Below are positions 34,364 through 43,731 of a stretch of 64,000 nt of DNA, in pieces. The translations under genes were made by a program, and so were the position numbers. The stretch comes from Mucilaginibacter terrenus. GTDB taxonomy: Bacteria; Bacteroidota; Bacteroidia; Sphingobacteriales; Sphingobacteriaceae. The stretch lies in the NCBI RefSeq assembly GCF_003432065.1, contig NZ_QWDE01000003.1, positions 1 to 64,000 of the forward strand, written 5' to 3'. A model generated the notes under the pieces. It ran no database searches. It was not told the DNA's origin and worked only from the letters and a program-made list of their open reading frames with translations. Within the stretch, counting starts at the first letter, position 1. Every line of letters starts with the position of its first letter.

Positions 34364-34371
34364 AACAGTAA

Positions 34372-35283
34372 TTATGATTGTGATAGCTCCTCAAACAGTT
34401 TTCTTTGCTGGTCGGTAAGGTTGGTTGGTATCTTTATATTATAGGTCAGATACAGGTCGCCGTATACTCCATCCTTCTTGTAAACAGGCATACCTTTTCC
34501 CTTCAACTTTACTTTAGTGCCGTTTTGCGTACCTGCAGCAACTTTCAATTTAACCTTACCTGTCAAGGTATCTGCCGTGATTTCTCCACCCAGCACCGCT
34601 TTATAAAGATTAATGTCAATGGTGCGGTAAAGGTCGGCACCAACACGTTTAAAATCGGGGTCATCTGCTATCGAGAAAGTGATATAAAGGTCACCTGCAG
34701 GTGCGCCGTTCGCACCCGGGCCACCATGTCCTGCAATTTTTATGGTTTGGCCATTCTCTATTCCGGCAGGAATGGTCAGCCTGATGTTTTTTCCGTTTAC
34801 CGTCAAGGTTTGTTTTTGAGATTCAAGCACGTCCCGCATGTTGAGGTGTAACTCTGCATTAAGATCCTGCCCTCTATAAGCCGCTTGCCGCCGCCCGCCG
34901 GCTCCGCCAAACATAGATTGGAAGAAGTCCGAGAAGTCACCGCCATCTCCCCCGCTAAAATCAAACCCTCCATAATCATTTCCTGCGGTACTTCCGTACC
35001 CGCCTCCGGAACTTCTGCGCTGGCCGGCCTGCTGCTGCGCTTGCTCGTAAGCTTCGCCGTGCTGCCAGTTTTCGCCATACTTGTCGTATTTCTTACGCTT
35101 TTCAGGATCGCTGAGTACCTCGTTAGCTTCGTTTAGTTGCTGAAAAAGTTTGTTAGCCTCCGGGTTATCCGGATTTAGATCGGGGTGGTTTTTACGCGCA
35201 AGTTTACGGTAGGCTTTCTTAATATCCTCTTCGGATGCATTTTTTTCTACACCTAAAACTTTATAATAATCAATAAACGCCAT
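34372..35283 (-). CDS. cbpA: CbpA-type DnaJ co-chaperone
   Basis: The 303-residue protein has an N-terminal J-domain with HPD at 33-35 ([10 protein letters not shown]), a Gly/Ser-rich linker (about 85-125), and two beta-sandwich client-binding domains. It lacks the four CxxCxGxG zinc repeats of classical DnaJ, which makes it the CbpA class. It stimulates the ATPase of DnaK and binds unfolded clients or DNA. The partner cbpM lies 8 bases downstream. Confidence 0.92.
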   Translation of the reverse strand: MAFIDYYKVLGVEKNASEEDIKKAYRKLARKNHPDLNPDNPEANKLFQQLNEANEVLSDPEKRKKYDKYGENWQHGEAYEQAQQQAGQRRSSGGGYGSTAGNDYGGFDFSGGDGGDFSDFFQSMFGGAGGRRQAAYRGQDLNAELHLNMRDVLESQKQTLTVNGKNIRLTIPAGIENGQTIKIAGHGGPGANGAPAGDLYITFSIADDPDFKRVGADLYRTIDINLYKAVLGGEITADTLTGKVKLKVAAGTQNGTKVKLKGKGMPVYKKDGVYGDLYLTYNIKIPTNLTDQQRKLFEELSQS

Positions 35284-35379
35284 GGCAGTGAAAATTATAA
35301 AATACTAACCTCAGAATGCGCAGTAAGTTTTCACCCGCTATATTAATCTGATGAAAACACTTACTCACACTATCTTATA

Positions 35380-36585
35380 CTACTTATCCTGCGGTAACAC
35401 CACTTCGAAATTGGCACCCTGGCCCGGCTGAGAATAAATATGCATAGTACCCTTTAACGAATCGACAAGGTGCTTTACCAAAGCTAAACCGAAGCCATAA
35501 CCCTGCTCACCGCCTGTCCCATCAGTTGAAGTCGCCTTCCCGCTCAATATCTTATCAATACCTTCCTGGGTGAGGCCTACGCCTGTATCCGTTACGTTAA
35601 TCTGCAAAAGGTTCTTTGTTTCCTCTATTTTAAGGCTGAGATCGACCGTAATTTTCCCGTTTGCAGGAGTAAACTTCATCGCGTTGGATATCATGTTACC
35701 TGTTATCTGCAACAGTTTGTTTTTGCTGAAGGGTATGGTAGATGAGTTTACCGATGTGTTAATTACAAAGTCGATGTTTTTGGTTATCGCTTGTGGAGTG
35801 TAGAGTTTCTCTAACTTTTCTTTAAATACCAGCAGGTTAAACTGATCAGCTTGCAATGTAGCAGCCTTCGGCAGGTCTGTGCTCAGTATCTCGTCTGCGA
35901 GTTCCAGCAGAGATCGGCCGCTGCGCTGTATCAAGTTGATAAACTCCAGCACTTCGTCTATCTCGTTTTCCTGGCCCTGTTCACTTATTACCTGGGCAAG
36001 CCCGATTATACCACCCAGTGGGCCACGAATATCGTGCGCAACTTTCTTTTTGGTTTCGTTAGCCTCGTGCAGTTTGCTTTTAAGCCCCGAAATAACCTTA
36101 TGGGCATTTAAGCGGCTCACAATTTCGCCGGCAATTATCTTAAGTAACTCTATCTTTTCCGGCGATAGAGTTTTAAGATCCCTGTCCAGAACGCAAAGTG
36201 CACCCAGGTTATGGCCATCACTTGTTTTTAAAGGAATACCGAAGTAGTACCTCAGCAAAGGGCCGTCTGTTACATAAAATTTATCGTTAAAACGCTCATC
36301 AGCCTTAAGATCCGGCACCTCAAACTGACCTTCGGGCACGGCTATAGTATACTGGCAAACCGAATCCTCGCGTGGCATCTGATCAATATCGAGCCCGTGA
36401 TTAGTTACTGTCCATTGTGTAAAAGAATCAATTAAGTTGACCAGTGAAATTGATGTTCCTGCAACTTTTGCCGCCAAAGTGGCGAGGTCTTTAAAGGTAT
36501 CCTGAAAGCTGGTATAATCAAGATCATAGTCGGACAGGCTTATAATCCTGTCCATTTCGTTGCTTGGGATCGGCGTGGTAGGCAT
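35380..36585 (-). CDS. GAF-domain sensor histidine kinase
   Basis: The 401-residue cytosolic kinase has an N-terminal GAF domain (about 25-162, with MPREDSVCQYTI and GALCVLDRD), a H box with His184 (KKVAHDIRGPLGGI), and an ATPase domain with N box (LLQITGNMISNAMKFT), G1 (DTGVGL) and G2 (YGFGLALVKHLV). The GAF type with a single Cys in the SVCQYT segment is frequent in light or redox sensing but no specific ligand can be given. No partner regulator is adjacent. Confidence 0.88.
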   Translation of the reverse strand: MPTTPIPSNEMDRIISLSDYDLDYTSFQDTFKDLATLAAKVAGTSISLVNLIDSFTQWTVTNHGLDIDQMPREDSVCQYTIAVPEGQFEVPDLKADERFNDKFYVTDGPLLRYYFGIPLKTSDGHNLGALCVLDRDLKTLSPEKIELLKIIAGEIVSRLNAHKVISGLKSKLHEANETKKKVAHDIRGPLGGIIGLAQVISEQGQENEIDEVLEFINLIQRSGRSLLELADEILSTDLPKAATLQADQFNLLVFKEKLEKLYTPQAITKNIDFVINTSVNSSTIPFSKNKLLQITGNMISNAMKFTPANGKITVDLSLKIEETKNLLQINVTDTGVGLTQEGIDKILSGKATSTDGTGGEQGYGFGLALVKHLVDSLKGTMHIYSQPGQGANFEVVLPQDK

Positions 36586-36713
36586 TTTGGTTTAAAATTG
36601 TGTGCTCACTAAATACGTATTTTAGTTGTTTATGGTTCAAGTTTTTTCGTCGAAAATATAAATAAAGTGCTTTAATTTGATTTAAAAGCAAGTGCTTCAA
36701 TTTTTTAAAACCA

Positions 36714-37496
36714 ATGGATAAAACATTCAGTTCGGGGTATAAGCCTGTAAACGGTATCAACATGTACTACGAGATACATGGCAGCGGCGAAAGACCGCTT
36801 GTGTTGGTACACGGCGGCGGGTCAACCATTTACACCACATTTGGGCGAATACTGCCGTTGCTGGCACAAAAAAGGCAAATTATAGCTGTGGAATTACAAG
36901 CTCACGGCCACACAAGTGACCGTAATGCACCGGAAACATTCGAGCAGGACGCTGATGATGTTGCCGGATTGCTTAAAGAACTTTCCATAAACAAAGCAGA
37001 CCTTTTTGGATTTAGCAACGGTGGCAATACTGTTTTGCAAGTAGCTATACGACACCCGGAAGTGGTTAACAAAATTGTAGTTGCATCGGCGTTTTACAAA
37101 AGGGATGGGATGCACTCCTGGTTTTGGGATTTCATGAAGAACGCCAGTCTCGACTACATGCCCTTACAACTGCAGGAAGCATTTTTAGCTATAAACCCCA
37201 GCCAGGAGGCTTTACTTAACATGCATGATAAGGATGCTAACCGCATGCGGAACTTTGCCGACTGGCCGGATGAATACCTTCTAAGTATACAAGCGCCCAC
37301 CCTGCTTTTGGCAGGTGACAAGGATGTGATGACAGCCGAACACACTGTTGCCATGCACCGCCTTATTCCAAATTCGCGGCTGGTTATACTGCCGAGCGAC
37401 CATGGCACCTACATCGGCGAGGTGATGACAGCCAATCCCGACAGCCCGTTACCAAAGATAACAGCCGATCTTATACTTGATTTTTTAGAGCATTAA
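36714..37496 (+). CDS. Alpha/beta hydrolase
   Basis: The 260-residue protein has the fold pattern VLVHGGGST (oxyanion), nucleophile elbow GFSNGG with Ser101, an acid in LLLAGDKDVMT, and the His in LPSDHGTY. It is the proline-iminopeptidase/haloperoxidase-like branch with a small cap. Substrate unknown. No signal peptide, so cytosolic. A hairpin with 12-base arms lies downstream between it and the convergent AhpD-like gene. Confidence 0.85.
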   Translation: MDKTFSSGYKPVNGINMYYEIHGSGERPLVLVHGGGSTIYTTFGRILPLLAQKRQIIAVELQAHGHTSDRNAPETFEQDADDVAGLLKELSINKADLFGFSNGGNTVLQVAIRHPEVVNKIVVASAFYKRDGMHSWFWDFMKNASLDYMPLQLQEAFLAINPSQEALLNMHDKDANRMRNFADWPDEYLLSIQAPTLLLAGDKDVMTAEHTVAMHRLIPNSRLVILPSDHGTYIGEVMTANPDSPLPKITADLILDFLEH

Positions 37497-37562
37497 TATT
37501 CAGTAATATAGCTCAATAATACCTTCAGAAATCTTCACTTTCCACACTAGATTATAAACGTA

Positions 37563-37611
37563 AAGGTGCAAAACGCTGGAGTAATTTAATTACAACTGAG
37601 TTTTGCACCTT
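37563..37611. terminator. Terminator-like hairpin between convergent genes
   Basis: Arms AAGGTGCAAAAC (37563-37574) and GTTTTGCACCTT (37600-37611) match perfectly; the 25-base loop contains a second small stem (GTAAT/ATTAC). T-rich sequence follows. Confidence 0.65.
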
Positions 37612-37650
37612 CATTGTTTTTGCAGAATAAATGCACTAAAAGCGACAGTG

Positions 37651-38091
37651 TTAAACGGCCAGCTGCGGCTGTAGTCCGGTGGTAATGGCTAAGCGGTTCC
37701 AGCTGTTGATGATAATAACCGCCATGATCACCTGGGCAAGATAACTTTCGCCCAGCACCTCTGCCGCTTTGTTGTAAACTTCATCTTTAACGTGGTTGCT
37801 GATTAGCGTCACCTGTTCGGTGATAGCCAGGATAGCCTGCTCCTGCTCGTCGAAGAACGGGGTGTCTCTCCAGGCATTAAGCGCGTAGATGCGCTGCTCG
37901 GTCTCGCCTTCTTTGCGGGCATCACGGGTGTGCATGTCTATACAGAAAGCGCACCCATTAATTTGTGACGCGCGGATCTTTATCAACTCGCGGTGTTTAC
38001 GGCTTATTGGGGTACTTTCTATATATTTTTCCAGCATTATAAGCGCCCGGTATCCTGCCGGTTCCACCTTGTCCATTTTTAATCTTTCCAT
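37651..38091 (-). CDS. Carboxymuconolactone decarboxylase / AhpD-like protein
   Basis: The 146-residue protein shows the AhpD-type redox motif CAFC within INGCAFCIDMHTRDARKEGE, the core of alkylhydroperoxidase-like members of this family. It likely reduces peroxides or related electrophiles with thiol partners. ATG 38091 (MERLKMDKVEPAGYRAL) is chosen; an upstream in-frame ATG at 38130 would add 13 residues without conservation. The Crp-like regulator gene lies 105 bases upstream on the same strand and may control it. Confidence 0.82.
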   Translation of the reverse strand: MERLKMDKVEPAGYRALIMLEKYIESTPISRKHRELIKIRASQINGCAFCIDMHTRDARKEGETEQRIYALNAWRDTPFFDEQEQAILAITEQVTLISNHVKDEVYNKAAEVLGESYLAQVIMAVIIINSWNRLAITTGLQPQLAV

Positions 38092-38196
38092 TGTCTTAAT
38101 GTTTTTTGTTAAGACAAAGTTGCGCATCAAACACCCCTCGAAAAATGAACTGAGTTTAAGAAAACAGCCGGTTAGTTGATAATTTCATGAGCAGGT

Positions 38197-38769
38197 TCAG
38201 ATCTTCTTTGCTCTGAGCCTGCTTAAGAACTGCGGCGTAAAGCCGAGGTACGATGCCAGCATGTATTGCGGTATCCGTTGTATAAAAGCAGGAAACAGAT
38301 CAGAAAAATACCGGTAACGTTCTTCATCGGTTTGATTAAAAATGAACCCTATTCTTCGCTGTGCAGCCACAAACGACTTTTGCATCATCAGCCTGAAATA
38401 TGTTTCTAAAGCAGGCACCTGCTTAAACAGCAACTCCCGGTTGCGTTCGGGCAAAAGCAGCACTTCGGATGCCTCTATGGTTTGAATATAGGTAGCTGCA
38501 GGCGTTTTGTTTAACAGGCTTTCCTGGTCGGCTATCCACCAGCTTTCCAGCGCGAACTGTACTATCTGCTCGTTCAGTTTCGTGTTCACATAGTATTGCC
38601 TCAGCAATCCGCTCAGCACAAAGTAATTGCCCTGGCAGTGCCTGCCCGGCTCAAGTATGATCTCCTTCTTCTTAAACTTTTTCAGCTCCAGTCTGCTGCA
38701 TGTCAGCACCTCCTCTTCAGGGGTGAGCTTAATGTAGCGTTTCATATGGGCAATCAGTTCGGGGTACAT
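38197..38769 (-). CDS. Crp/Fnr family transcriptional regulator
   Basis: The 190-residue protein has a cyclic-nucleotide-binding-like beta-roll (about 20-110; LEPGRHCQGNYFVLSGLLRQYY) and a shortened C-terminal helix-turn-helix (IPQYMLASYLGFTPQFLSRLRAKK). This two-domain form is the common Bacteroidota type. The site for cAMP is not clearly kept, so the signal may be another molecule or none. It lies next to an AhpD-like gene, a common pair. Confidence 0.85.
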   Translation of the reverse strand: MYPELIAHMKRYIKLTPEEEVLTCSRLELKKFKKKEIILEPGRHCQGNYFVLSGLLRQYYVNTKLNEQIVQFALESWWIADQESLLNKTPAATYIQTIEASEVLLLPERNRELLFKQVPALETYFRLMMQKSFVAAQRRIGFIFNQTDEERYRYFSDLFPAFIQRIPQYMLASYLGFTPQFLSRLRAKKI

Positions 38770-38794
38770 GTAAAGGTTTCAACCCTTAGGGAAG

Positions 38795-39280
38795 TTAAGC
38801 CTGGTTAAATTCCGCTTTCTCCTCATAAGTAAGAGAGGCGGCCTCCGCTACTTTTTCTTTAGTGGGCCGCAAATAGATGAAATAGCCCATAATAAAAACA
38901 GATATAATGAGATAATATAACTCGCCTGTTAAGAAGAACACAACTATTGCAAATAAGGAAGGCCCTTCCAGCAAGGCGCACCTCACGATGTGCGCGCTTT
39001 GATAGATGCTCAGCTTTGGACCAAGGCCTTTTTTATCGCTTATGTTCTTCAGCATAGAGGTATACAGAAAATTGCTCATGAGAACACCAACCACTGCAAG
39101 TGCCGGCGCCAGGTACACAAAGGGGCTCTGCGTATCACGCACATTGATGATAATCTTAGGAGTGATAAGCACACACACCGCCGCAAATAGTACCTGTCCT
39201 GCAAGCAGCGCGAGGTGTATAATAACAAGTAGTCTGAAGGACGTGGCGGGCGAATTACCGAAGTTTGTGTTAGCAGGCAT
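38795..39280 (-). CDS. Four-helix hypothetical membrane protein
   Basis: The 161-residue protein has four predicted membrane segments (about 17-40, 54-73, 98-116, 119-137) and a charged C-terminus (PTKEKVAEAASLTYEEKAEF). No family is known to me. It lies 25 bases upstream of the Crp-like gene on the same strand and 54 bases downstream of eutC, so membership in the eut transcript is possible. Confidence 0.6.
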   Translation of the reverse strand: MPANTNFGNSPATSFRLLVIIHLALLAGQVLFAAVCVLITPKIIINVRDTQSPFVYLAPALAVVGVLMSNFLYTSMLKNISDKKGLGPKLSIYQSAHIVRCALLEGPSLFAIVVFFLTGELYYLIISVFIMGYFIYLRPTKEKVAEAASLTYEEKAEFNQA

Positions 39281-39334
39281 GGTAAGGTTGATGTAAGACC
39301 AAGATACGGAAAAAAAGGGAGCTTTCCTAATGCT

Positions 39335-40087
39335 TTATCTAAGCAGCCCCTGGTTGTCCTTAAGCTCTACGCCGGATAGCTTGAGCCGATACGCTTCCTG
39401 TATCAGGTAAAAGAGTTTTTCAGCAGCAACCGCAATGGGCAAGCCCTTCGGTCGAATGTTTGATACACAATTACGGGCATCATCTGTAAGACCGCGTTTT
39501 GGTTGATACGTAAGGTAAGCGCCCATGCTGTCCGCAGCGCTTAAGCCCGGCCGTTCGCCTATTAAAATTACGGACAACGTTGCACCCAGTTCTGCAGCAA
39601 TAGTGTCTGCAATAGCTACCCTGGCCTGTTCAGCCAAGCACACCGGCGCTATTTTGTGTCCAACAGCAATAAGTTTGGGGATAAGAAGCGAGAGCAACGG
39701 AACGGCATGCTGGTTGACGGCAGCCGCCGATAGTCCGTCGGCAATAATCAATACAATGCCTGCATTGATCACCTGATCTGCCAGCCGGTTCATGGATGCT
39801 TCATCAGGCAGGCGGCCAAGATCCGGACGTTGCAGGTATTGCTCGCGGTCGGCTGCCTGGCTCTGCAGCGGCAATACAGGCAGGTTGAACACCAGCAGTT
39901 TATCATACAACCTGTCCGTTTCCAATGCCGAGTAAACCGCGTCGCGGGCATGCGCGTGTGCCAGCTTAAAGCGCAGGTACTGCTGTGTTGGTATACCGGC
40001 ACCAACCATTCCCAAGCCTATTCGTGCTTGTGTTAAGTGTTTCAAAGGCTCATCTTGATTACTTAACAGTTCGTTTAAGTCAGCCAT
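39335..40087 (-). CDS. eutC: Ethanolamine ammonia-lyase small subunit
   Basis: EutC with EutB forms the adenosylcobalamin enzyme that turns ethanolamine into acetaldehyde and ammonia. The 250-residue product has the family features LTQARIGLGMVGAGIPTQ, LAHAHARDAVYSAL, a central segment ending in LLIPKLIAVGHKIAPV, and the late ILIGERPGLSAADSMGAYL. The start lies 13 bases inside the eutB end, so translation is coupled. Confidence 0.93.
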   Translation of the reverse strand: MADLNELLSNQDEPLKHLTQARIGLGMVGAGIPTQQYLRFKLAHAHARDAVYSALETDRLYDKLLVFNLPVLPLQSQAADREQYLQRPDLGRLPDEASMNRLADQVINAGIVLIIADGLSAAAVNQHAVPLLSLLIPKLIAVGHKIAPVCLAEQARVAIADTIAAELGATLSVILIGERPGLSAADSMGAYLTYQPKRGLTDDARNCVSNIRPKGLPIAVAAEKLFYLIQEAYRLKLSGVELKDNQGLLR

Positions 40088-41460
40088 GGCACCTCCAATC
40101 TGTTTAAAAACTCCTTCCTGCCGCGGGTAGAGGGCCTGCCTTTATCATCTGTAATCCCCTGTTGTATCAACCATTCTTCAAACTCCGGCGCAGGCCGTAA
40201 CCCCAGCACCTGCCGCAGGTACAGGGCATCATGAAATGAGGTGGACTGATAGTTAAGCATAATATCATCACTCCCTGGGATGCCCATTATAAAGTTGCAG
40301 CCTGCAACACCCAGTAAGGTAAGCAAGTTGTCCATATCGTCCTGGTCGGCCTCAGCGTGGTTGGTATAACAAATATCAACACCCATTGGCAGGCCCAATA
40401 ACTTGCCGCAAAAGTGGTCTTCCAACGCCGCGCGGGTTATCTGTTTACCATCGTACAAATACTCCGGCCCAATAAAACCCACCACCGAATTCACCAGCAG
40501 CGGTTGAAACTTTTTGGCTACTGCATACGCCCTGGCTTCGCAGGTTTGCTGGTCTACACCGTGGTGCGCACCGGCAGATAAGGCGCTACCCTGCCCTGTC
40601 TCAAAGTACATTACATTATTGCCAACAGCACCACGTTTAAGCGCCAGCGTGGCTTCATGAGCTTCACGAAGCAAGGCCAGAGAGATACCGAACGATGCAT
40701 TGGCTTTTTGTGTTCCTGCGATGGATTGAAAGCAAAGATCGACAGGTGCACCGCTATTGGCCAATTGCAAAGTGGTAGTTACATGACTTAAAACGCAGGA
40801 TTGTGTGGGTATACTAAATTGCTGCCGCAGGCGGTCCACCAGTTCCAATATCTTTAAAACCGCCGCAGGACTATCCGTTGCCGGGTTTATGCCAATACAG
40901 GCATCGCCGCTACCCAGCAGCAGGCCGTCTAACAGGCTGGCAGCAATGCCACGCGGGTCATCCGTTGGGTGGTTGGGCTGCAAGCGGGTTGCGAAATGGC
41001 CGTGCAGGCCTATGGTGTTGTTAAAACGGGTAACCACTATGCATTTACGGGCAACGGCTATTAAGTCCTGATTACGCATGATCTTACTTACGGCTGCTAC
41101 CATTTCCGGCGTGAGCGCATCTGCAATGCCGGCGAGTGTAAGTGTGTCCGTTTCGATCAGCAGCAGCCAATCGCGCAAGCCGCCAACTGTTAAGTGGCTT
41201 ATCAGCTTAAAAGCTTCCGCATCGTGGTTGTCTACTATCAGCCGGGTTACCTCATCATCCTCGTAAGGGATCACCATTTCGTGCAGGAAATCTCCCAGCG
41301 GAACATCTGCCAGGGTTATCTGCGCTGCAACACGTTCTTCGTAACTCTGCGCTGCAAGTCCGGCCAGAACATCGCCGGTACGGTACGGGGATGCTTTTGC
41401 CAGCAGTTCCCTTAAGCTACCAAAGCTGTAAACCCGTCCTGATATGGTGTGCCGATACAT
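40075..41460 (-). CDS. eutB: Ethanolamine ammonia-lyase large subunit
   Basis: This 461-residue TIM-barrel subunit holds the B12 cofactor and substrate. It shows the expected signatures: start MYRHTISGRVYSFGSLRELLAKASP, GLHGHFATRLQPNHPTDDPRG, VMYFETGQGSALSAGAHHGVDQQTCEARAY, and MGVDICYTNHAEADQDDMDNL. No eutA reactivase, microcompartment shell or aldehyde dehydrogenase genes are nearby, so ammonia gain rather than full carbon use may be the aim. It is 19 bases after the permease stop. Confidence 0.95.
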   Translation of the reverse strand: MYRHTISGRVYSFGSLRELLAKASPYRTGDVLAGLAAQSYEERVAAQITLADVPLGDFLHEMVIPYEDDEVTRLIVDNHDAEAFKLISHLTVGGLRDWLLLIETDTLTLAGIADALTPEMVAAVSKIMRNQDLIAVARKCIVVTRFNNTIGLHGHFATRLQPNHPTDDPRGIAASLLDGLLLGSGDACIGINPATDSPAAVLKILELVDRLRQQFSIPTQSCVLSHVTTTLQLANSGAPVDLCFQSIAGTQKANASFGISLALLREAHEATLALKRGAVGNNVMYFETGQGSALSAGAHHGVDQQTCEARAYAVAKKFQPLLVNSVVGFIGPEYLYDGKQITRAALEDHFCGKLLGLPMGVDICYTNHAEADQDDMDNLLTLLGVAGCNFIMGIPGSDDIMLNYQSTSFHDALYLRQVLGLRPAPEFEEWLIQQGITDDKGRPSTRGRKEFLNRLEVPWLT

Positions 41461-41479
41461 CCCGGTAATTTGTTTGTTG

Positions 41480-42820
41480 TTAGTTATAGATGGGTGTGTT
41501 TAACATATCATCATCTATAATTCTCGCCTTATGCTTGCCGGTAAGCATGAATAAACCTATAGCAACAGCAAGACCGGCAAAGAATAAAAGACCGATGAAA
41601 AAAGAATAATACATAATAGCTACCATGCAAACTGCAGAAATAACCAGCGCTGTGGCCGGAAAGGTCGGATAGCATATTGCAGCAAAAGGCCGCTCAAGCG
41701 CAGGTTCTTTTTTACGGAGGATAAAAAGGCTGATCATACTCATCATGTACATTACAATTGCACCCAGTACCGAAAGTATGATTATTTGCCCGGTGGTACC
41801 GGTATATAACGCAATAAAGCTGATAACACCGCCTGCTAATATTGCCCAGTGCGGCGTTTTAAATTTACTGTTCACGGCTGCTAAACCGCGGGGCAGGTAG
41901 CCGCTGCGTGCCATGGCAAAAACCTGCCTTGAAGATGCCAGTATAGTGCCGTGTATAGATGCCACCAGACCAAACAGACCAATGCTGGCAAAAACTTTGG
42001 TAAGCCCGCTGCCTTTGCCTAATACAATGCTGATGGCTTCCGGCAGCGGGTAGTCCAGTTTGCTTAGCCTGCGCCAGTCGGTAACGCCGCCCGTAAGTAT
42101 CATCACACCTAAAGCTAAAAATACAAGCGTAGCAAGCGCGTATATGTAGCCGCGCGGGATGTTGCGCTTAGGGTCCTTCACTTCTTCGGCAACCATAGCA
42201 ACACCTTCTATTGCCAGGTAAAACCATACCGCAAAGGGCAGCGCAGCAAATACCCCGCTCCATCCAAAAGGCATTGGATTGCTTAAATAATTATCCATTT
42301 TAAAATGCGGGCCAACCACACCCATAAAAAGCAACAACTCGCCTACGGCGAGGATGGTTATAAATACAGAGAACACGGCCGACTCCTTCACCCCCAATAT
42401 ATTGAGCACTATAAAAGCAACATTAAACGCTATAGCGGCCTGAAGTACGCCGACAGCCGGATGCAAAAAGTGCACATAACTCCCCAGCGAAAACGCAATG
42501 GCAGGTGTAGCAAAAAGAAAATCAACAAGGGTCGCATAGCCAGCTATTAATCCGCCGAATGGCCCCATAGCCCTGTAAGCGTAGGCAAACGCGCCGCCTG
42601 CGTGAGGTATTGAAGTTGTAAGTTCGGTATAGCTGAAGATGAAGGTAACGTACATCACCGTAACCACCAGGGTTGCTATAAGAAAGCCAATAGTACCGGA
42701 TACCTCCCAGCCCAGGTTCCAGCCGAAATACTCGCCGGAGATAACCAGCCCCGTGGCAATAGCCCATAAGTGCACGGGCTTAAGTACCCGCTTAAGCTGT
42801 TTTGAATGTGTGTTTTCCAA
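41480..42820 (-). CDS. eat: Ethanolamine permease (APC superfamily)
   Basis: The 446-residue transporter has 12 predicted membrane segments and closely follows the ethanolamine permease pattern (LKPVHLWAIATGLVISGEYF, FSYTELTTSIPHAGGAFAYAYRAMGP, FYLAIEGVAMVAEEVKDPKRNIPRG). It brings ethanolamine in for EutBC, encoded downstream. The start codon is TTG at 42820; no ATG is in frame nearby and the N-terminus fits homologues. It heads the operon eat-eutB-eutC and is divergent to the PAP2_C gene. Confidence 0.9.
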   Translation of the reverse strand: MENTHSKQLKRVLKPVHLWAIATGLVISGEYFGWNLGWEVSGTIGFLIATLVVTVMYVTFIFSYTELTTSIPHAGGAFAYAYRAMGPFGGLIAGYATLVDFLFATPAIAFSLGSYVHFLHPAVGVLQAAIAFNVAFIVLNILGVKESAVFSVFITILAVGELLLFMGVVGPHFKMDNYLSNPMPFGWSGVFAALPFAVWFYLAIEGVAMVAEEVKDPKRNIPRGYIYALATLVFLALGVMILTGGVTDWRRLSKLDYPLPEAISIVLGKGSGLTKVFASIGLFGLVASIHGTILASSRQVFAMARSGYLPRGLAAVNSKFKTPHWAILAGGVISFIALYTGTTGQIIILSVLGAIVMYMMSMISLFILRKKEPALERPFAAICYPTFPATALVISAVCMVAIMYYSFFIGLLFFAGLAVAIGLFMLTGKHKARIIDDDMLNTPIYN

Positions 42821-42958
42821 TACCGGCAGTTTAGTGCCTTTAAGATAGCTATTAAGTTTGATTTTCGATAAGGGCGTTTAAACGTTATGACCATTTTATA
42901 GCCGATGTTATCGTAATCTAATATTTAAATAACCATTACTTAATACTGTACGATTTTT

Positions 42959-42966
42959 TAACTTTG
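42959..42966 (+). promoter_or_regulatory. TAnnTTTG promoter box for the PAP2_C gene
   Basis: TAACTTTG is an exact match and ends 26 bases before the GTG start at 42993. The divergent eat gene starts at 42820, so its promoter is likely in the same 170-base gap. Confidence 0.5.
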
Positions 42967-42992
42967 CACCCCTGATTAGTTACAGACAAATA

Positions 42993-43637
42993 GTGCCCCA
43001 ACAACAAAAGCCGAGCATAAAAGAAAGATGGGTTGAAGCCATTCAATCACCGGTAACGCGGCCGAAGCTCCTGCTGTCATCTATAATCACCATTATTATA
43101 CTGGCGCTTATGCCGGTATTCTTCAATTATATCGAAAAAAGGGACGGTACGGTACTTAACGACTGGTTGCTCGATTACCTGCCCGCGTACAATGTATCAT
43201 ACTTCATCTTTGCTATTATATGGGGAATGGGCGCCCTTATTTTATACAGGGCCTTATACAACCCGCATATCTACATTCAGTATTCGTGGACGCTGATTTT
43301 TGTTAACCTCGCCCGCCTGATTACTATTACCGTCTTCGCGCTAAATCCCCCTAAAGGCATAGTGCACCTTATCGACCCGATCACCGGGATATTTTATGGT
43401 AATAAAGTAATAACAAAGGACCTTTTCTTCAGCGGGCACACCTCTACCATGGTGCTGATATTCCTGTGCCTCCGTAAACGCACTGATAAGATAATCGCCT
43501 TTGCCGGCCTTATCGCCGTAATGGTGCTGCTGCTTATCCAGCACATCCATTACACTATAGACGTGCTTGCCGCGCCAATATTTGTGTATGCTATTTTCCT
43601 GGTAACTACACACTTCCTCAAGCCGGATGAGGTTTAA
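42993..43637 (+). CDS. PAP2_C / sphingomyelin synthase-type phosphatase or transferase
   Basis: The 214-residue protein has five to six membrane segments and the PAP2_C active-site pair SGHTSTM at 147-153 and HYTID at 186-190, giving the triad His149-His186-Asp190 of the sphingomyelin-synthase family. In eukaryotes this family moves phosphocholine or phosphoethanolamine head groups onto ceramide. Sphingobacteriaceae do make sphingolipids. The neighbour eut operon handles ethanolamine, which makes a phosphoethanolamine-linked lipid role tempting but unproven. A plain lipid phosphatase is the alternative. Start codon is GTG. Confidence 0.75.
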   Translation: MPQQQKPSIKERWVEAIQSPVTRPKLLLSSIITIIILALMPVFFNYIEKRDGTVLNDWLLDYLPAYNVSYFIFAIIWGMGALILYRALYNPHIYIQYSWTLIFVNLARLITITVFALNPPKGIVHLIDPITGIFYGNKVITKDLFFSGHTSTMVLIFLCLRKRTDKIIAFAGLIAVMVLLLIQHIHYTIDVLAAPIFVYAIFLVTTHFLKPDEV

Positions 43638-43731
43638 AAATTTACAATAGCACTATTATCCATTATAGTGTTTAAAGCTTAAATTTATAGCCATATAAAT
43701 CTGTAACCTGCTTACACAAACGGCTACTTTC

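Noticed and set aside
42821..42992. Cobalamin riboswitch before the B12-dependent eut operon
   Set aside because: The 170-base gap shows no B12-box-like conserved core or long paired stem; only a promoter box for the divergent gene.
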